A stretch of DNA of 60,479 nucleotides from Candidatus Coprenecus merdigallinarum (GTDB lineage Bacteria > Bacteroidota > Bacteroidia > Bacteroidales > UBA932). The notes under the pieces are model-generated. The model had not been told where the DNA came from, ran no database searches, and was given only the letters and a program-made list of their open reading frames with translations. Below are positions 57,855 through 60,479 of this stretch, in pieces. A program made the position numbers and the translations under genes. The stretch spans positions 1-60,479 of the forward strand of contig DVGV01000024.1 in NCBI GenBank assembly GCA_018712545.1. The letters run 5' to 3'. Position 1 is the first letter of the stretch; every line of letters starts with the position of its first letter.

Positions 57855-59045
57855 ATGTATAAAGATTTTCAAGCCTATCTTCAGAACGAACTGAACAGCA
57901 TCAAGGAAGCCGGCCTGTACAAGGAGGAGCGCGTCATCGTTACTCCCCAGGGTCCCGAAATCACCCTCCAGGACGGCACCAAAGCCCTCAACTTCTGCGC
58001 CAACAACTACCTCGGCCTCGCTGACAGCAAGGAACTGGTAAACGCAGCAAAGGAAGCCCTCGAAACACACGGCTACGGCATGGCCAGCGTGCGTTTCATC
58101 TGCGGTACAGGTGACCTGCAGAAGAAACTGGAGGCCAAGATCGCTGAGTTCTTCGGCACAGAGGACACCATCCTCTATGCTGCATGCTTCGACGCCAACG
58201 GAGGCGTTTTCGAGCCCCTGCTGAACGATCAGGACGCCATCATCTCTGACTCTCTCAACCATGCTTCCATCATCGACGGTGTACGTCTTTGCAAGGCCAA
58301 GAGATACCGCTACGCCAACGCCGATATGGCCGAGCTGGAGAAATGCCTTCAGGAAGCCCAGGCCCAGCGTCACCGTATCATCGTTACCGACGGTGTATTC
58401 TCGATGGACGGCAACGTCTGCCCTCTCGACAAGATCCACGCCCTCGCCGAGAAGTACAATGCCATGGTTATGGTCGATGAGTCGCACTCAGCCGGCGTCG
58501 TAGGCAAGACCGGACGCGGTGTTACCGAGCGCTACAACCTCCGCGGTCAGATCGAGATCATCACCGGTACCCTCGGAAAGGCATTCGGCGGCTCCGTCGG
58601 CGGATTCACCACCGGTAAGAAGGAGATCATCGCCATGCTGCGCCAGAGGTCAAGGCCGTACCTCTTCTCCAACTCGATTCCTCCCATGATTGCCGCTGCA
58701 GGTATCCGCATGTTCGACATGATGCAGGAGTCCAACGAGCTTCAGGACCGTCTGCACGAGAACACCGACTACTTCATCAGCAAGATGAAGGCTGCCGGCT
58801 TCGACATCAAGCCCACCGAGTCAGCTATCTGCGCCGTCATGCTGTACGACGCCAAGCTGTCCCAGCAGATGGCCGCCCGCCTGCAGGACGAAGGTATCTT
58901 CGTAACAGGGTTCTACTATCCTGTAGTGCCTAAAGACCAGGCCCGTATCCGTGTACAGGTATCCGCCGGCCACAAGAAGGAGCACCTCGACAGATGCGTT
59001 GCAGCCTTCACCAAGATCGGCAAGGAGCTCGGCGTGCTGAAGTAA
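57855..59045 (+). CDS. kbl: Glycine C-acetyltransferase (2-amino-3-ketobutyrate CoA ligase)
   Basis: A 396-residue PLP enzyme of the alpha-oxoamine synthase group that interconverts 2-amino-3-oxobutyrate plus CoA with glycine plus acetyl-CoA in threonine breakdown. CANNYLGLADSKELVNAAKE, the Asp in MVMVDESHSAG, and the Schiff-base Lys in TGTLGKAFGG are visible. The related 8-amino-7-oxononanoate synthase and serine palmitoyltransferase are less likely by length and N-terminal match. No tdh gene is adjacent. Confidence 0.9.
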   Translation: MYKDFQAYLQNELNSIKEAGLYKEERVIVTPQGPEITLQDGTKALNFCANNYLGLADSKELVNAAKEALETHGYGMASVRFICGTGDLQKKLEAKIAEFFGTEDTILYAACFDANGGVFEPLLNDQDAIISDSLNHASIIDGVRLCKAKRYRYANADMAELEKCLQEAQAQRHRIIVTDGVFSMDGNVCPLDKIHALAEKYNAMVMVDESHSAGVVGKTGRGVTERYNLRGQIEIITGTLGKAFGGSVGGFTTGKKEIIAMLRQRSRPYLFSNSIPPMIAAAGIRMFDMMQESNELQDRLHENTDYFISKMKAAGFDIKPTESAICAVMLYDAKLSQQMAARLQDEGIFVTGFYYPVVPKDQARIRVQVSAGHKKEHLDRCVAAFTKIGKELGVLK

Positions 59046-59099
59046 CAGCCGCTTTTCGGACACACCGACCGGACATCATCCGGTCCGCGAACTTTCAGA

Positions 59100-59133
59100 C
59101 CCCGGCCCGTCTTCCCGATGAGGCCGGGGTTTT
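59100..59133 (+). terminator. Rho-independent terminator of kbl
   Basis: CCCCGGCC (59100-59107) and GGCCGGGG (59122-59129) pair around a 14-base loop, followed by TTTT. It lies 55 bases after the kbl stop. Confidence 0.88.
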
Positions 59134-59140
59134 CATATCA

Positions 59141-60313
59141 TCACCGTGCCGGCGCCGGGATAATCCCATTCAGGAGTTCAGATATATCGTAACGTATGAG
59201 AAATTCCTGATCGGACACCAGGACGTAAAGGCAACAGCCCGGAATATCGAAGTCGTAGAAAATCGCGCCCCGCGGCAGGGGAATCTCAGCAAGCGGCTCT
59301 CCATCGTAGCTGAACAGGCGGACATACTGCTTCACCTCAGGTTCCCGATACCAGTGCAGGACTGATATGAAATCCGGAAAAGTCTTTGGACGGAGAGCAA
59401 GTCTGGCATCGCTGTCATGTTCCGCGGACGAGACGTCATCCACCCTGTCACCGAAGATGCAGACTGTCCTGGCGTATGTCCCGTCTGCGGAGAATATATT
59501 CATGGTGTTCAGCGTCCGCTCGGCCTCTACTATCAGGCCGCGGCTGATGTCATAGGCATAACTGCCGCTTATGAGATTGAAACCGGGCACGCTGAAGGAC
59601 ACCATGTTGCCTGAGCCGACAACGCTGCCGCTGCCGGATTCCGGTTCCGCCTTCACCGTTGCGCTGTTGAGCCTGTTCAACTGAGGTGTCGTCCTCCTCT
59701 CCCCGCCTGAGGTAAGGATAAAGCGGTTTATGGAATTGCGGTCCGCACCGGCGTGTACTATCAGATACTCCTGCCCCTCAAGAGGTACTGCATCCAGCAA
59801 CCATGGCGAATCCTGCAGTTCAAGACTCCTCGACGTCACCTCCGTCTGCCCGCTCTCCAGGGAGGCCGTCACATCCCATTCTATCAGATTTCCCGCATAA
59901 TCCGTCCAGGATGCCGTCAAATGACCGTTCTCCTTGTGGCTGAACTGCACACTGCTCACGCCATTGAAACTTACTATCTCGCCCGGGCCGCGTCCTATCC
60001 GCAGGAACTTCCCGTAGACAGTCCTGCCGTCCAGACTGAGGACCGTCACCTGCCCGGCATTGTCGTTATTGCTCACTATCAGCAGCGAGTCCTTCACCAC
60101 GAAATCGCTCACCCCCAGCACCGGTAGATCCAGCGTATCCCCCTGGGCCAGCTCCCAAGTCACCGGATACCCGTCCTCCACATACACCACGTCCTCGAAC
60201 GCCAGCGAATTCTCCGGCACCTTCCGCCCGTCACCGCATCCCGTCACCATCAGCATCATGGGCACCCCGGCCGCCGTCATAAACATACATCTGCGAAAAT
60301 TTCCTGCTTTCAT
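59141..60313 (-). CDS. 6-bladed beta-propeller lipoprotein
   Basis: A 390-residue secreted lipoprotein with lipobox MVTGCGDG (Cys at about residue 26) and repeated beta segments (VKDSLLIVSNNDNAGQVTVL, GRTVYGKFLRIGRGPGEIVS), matching the Bacteroidota 6-bladed beta-propeller lipoproteins. Function unknown. The start codon is only about 20 bases from the inverted repeat of the IS at 60333, so its native promoter has been removed or displaced. Confidence 0.82.
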   Translation of the reverse strand: MKAGNFRRCMFMTAAGVPMMLMVTGCGDGRKVPENSLAFEDVVYVEDGYPVTWELAQGDTLDLPVLGVSDFVVKDSLLIVSNNDNAGQVTVLSLDGRTVYGKFLRIGRGPGEIVSFNGVSSVQFSHKENGHLTASWTDYAGNLIEWDVTASLESGQTEVTSRSLELQDSPWLLDAVPLEGQEYLIVHAGADRNSINRFILTSGGERRTTPQLNRLNSATVKAEPESGSGSVVGSGNMVSFSVPGFNLISGSYAYDISRGLIVEAERTLNTMNIFSADGTYARTVCIFGDRVDDVSSAEHDSDARLALRPKTFPDFISVLHWYREPEVKQYVRLFSYDGEPLAEIPLPRGAIFYDFDIPGCCLYVLVSDQEFLIRYDISELLNGIIPAPAR

Positions 60314-60332
60314 AATTATTCAGAATTCAGTT

Positions 60333-60479
60333 GAATCTGTTTAAATTTATTTATAATTAGTTGTAAATCAGTAGGTTAATTGGAATATTTTTCGTAACTT
60401 TATGATTATCAAGACATTAAAGTTATGCATAAATACCCAACCAACCTGACTGATAAACAGTGGCAAGTTATAAAAAATA
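60333..60479 (+). mobile_element. IS5-like insertion sequence, 5' end (truncated by window edge)
   Basis: The left terminal repeat GAATCTGTTTAAATTTATTT begins at 60333 and is the inverted partner of the repeat at 112-129. AT-rich leader sequence runs to the transposase start at 60425. The orientation is the same as the element at 1-129. Confidence 0.8.
60425..60479 (+). CDS. IS5-family transposase, N-terminal fragment
   Basis: Eighteen codons, MHKYPTNLTDKQWQVIKN, then the window ends. The pattern Y-P-x-N-L-T-D-x-Q-W-x-x-I is characteristic of IS5-family transposase N-termini. The remainder is outside the window; together with the fragment at 2-121 it shows both ends of this element type. Confidence 0.85.
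   Translation, partial: MHKYPTNLTDKQWQVIKN

Noticed and set aside
57855-59045. Serine palmitoyltransferase for sphingolipid synthesis
   Set aside because: Sphingolipids occur in Bacteroidota, but the length, N-terminus and conserved blocks match Kbl better.
1-60479. The whole window as a composite transposon between two IS copies
   Set aside because: It carries core genes (pyrH, frr, holB, trmB, sdaA) and has no cargo-like boundary; an assembly break at repeats is simpler.

Overview
The window looks like a piece of a GC-rich Bacteroidales chromosome, perhaps from the Alistipes/Rikenellaceae side, though rank below order is a guess. Supporting signs are Bacteroidota-type promoters (TTTG, 19-21 bases, TAnnTTTG), a TonB-receptor-like outer-membrane barrel with a carboxypeptidase-regulatory N-domain, the RicT-GldH pair, DUF3109, a PG0541-type protein beside an RND pump, and many secreted lipoproteins. 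I see no rRNA, tRNA or CRISPR array. Both window ends cut into AT-rich IS5-like insertion sequences in the same orientation: the 3' end of a transposase at 1-129 and the 5' end of one from 60333.

Layout. 1-2.4 kb: IS remnant, a fused DAHP synthase/chorismate mutase, and a frameshifted outer-membrane barrel gene. 2.5-4.8 kb (minus): pyrH-frr-lipoprotein operon. 4.9-24.9 kb (minus): a very large MacB/LolCDE-like export locus with six A/B permease pairs (five split, one fused), one ATPase, one periplasmic adaptor and one TolC. 24.9-25.9 kb: a control region with a sigma-54-like promoter, upstream TGTCCG palindromes and several repeat families. 25.9-29.4 kb: a HemW enlarged by internal repeats, then small envelope and hypothetical genes. 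29.4-34.4 kb (plus): a self-regulated YtrA-type GntR/ABC operon ending in an outer-membrane receptor-like protein. 34.5-43.9 kb: TrmN6, a barrel protein, DUF3109, a degenerate M16 peptidase, a TPR protein, a U32 protein, an EFR1 flavodoxin-ferredoxin and DNA polymerase III delta'. 44-46.3 kb (plus): ricT-gldH-trmB. 46.3-50.2 kb (minus): sdaA, barrel, trxA, barrel, prenyl synthase. 50.3-56.8 kb (minus): TetR-controlled TolC/AcrA/AcrB/PG0541 efflux operon. 56.9-60.3 kb: lipoprotein, kbl, beta-propeller lipoprotein with an IS next to its start codon.

How the parts work together. The dominant system is the 20-kb ABC export array. Transcription would run from about 25.03 kb through A1-B1-A2-B2-adaptor-A3-B3-A4-B4-ATPase, then past a hairpin repeat into AB5-A6-B6 and, past two more hairpins, to TolC. 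Only one ATPase and one adaptor are present for six permease heterodimers. The fast-diverging periplasmic parts, conserved coupling motifs and near-identical 5' ends suggest expansion by duplication with recombination. Its control region has the layout of a sigma-54 activator-dependent operon, but no activator or sensor kinase lies in the window.

A second structural signal is a 174-bp intergenic element with 17-bp terminal inverted repeats and a central hairpin. It occurs twice (25434-25607 and 29399-29572) with identical internal spacing. A REP-like hairpin occurs three times inside the ABC locus.
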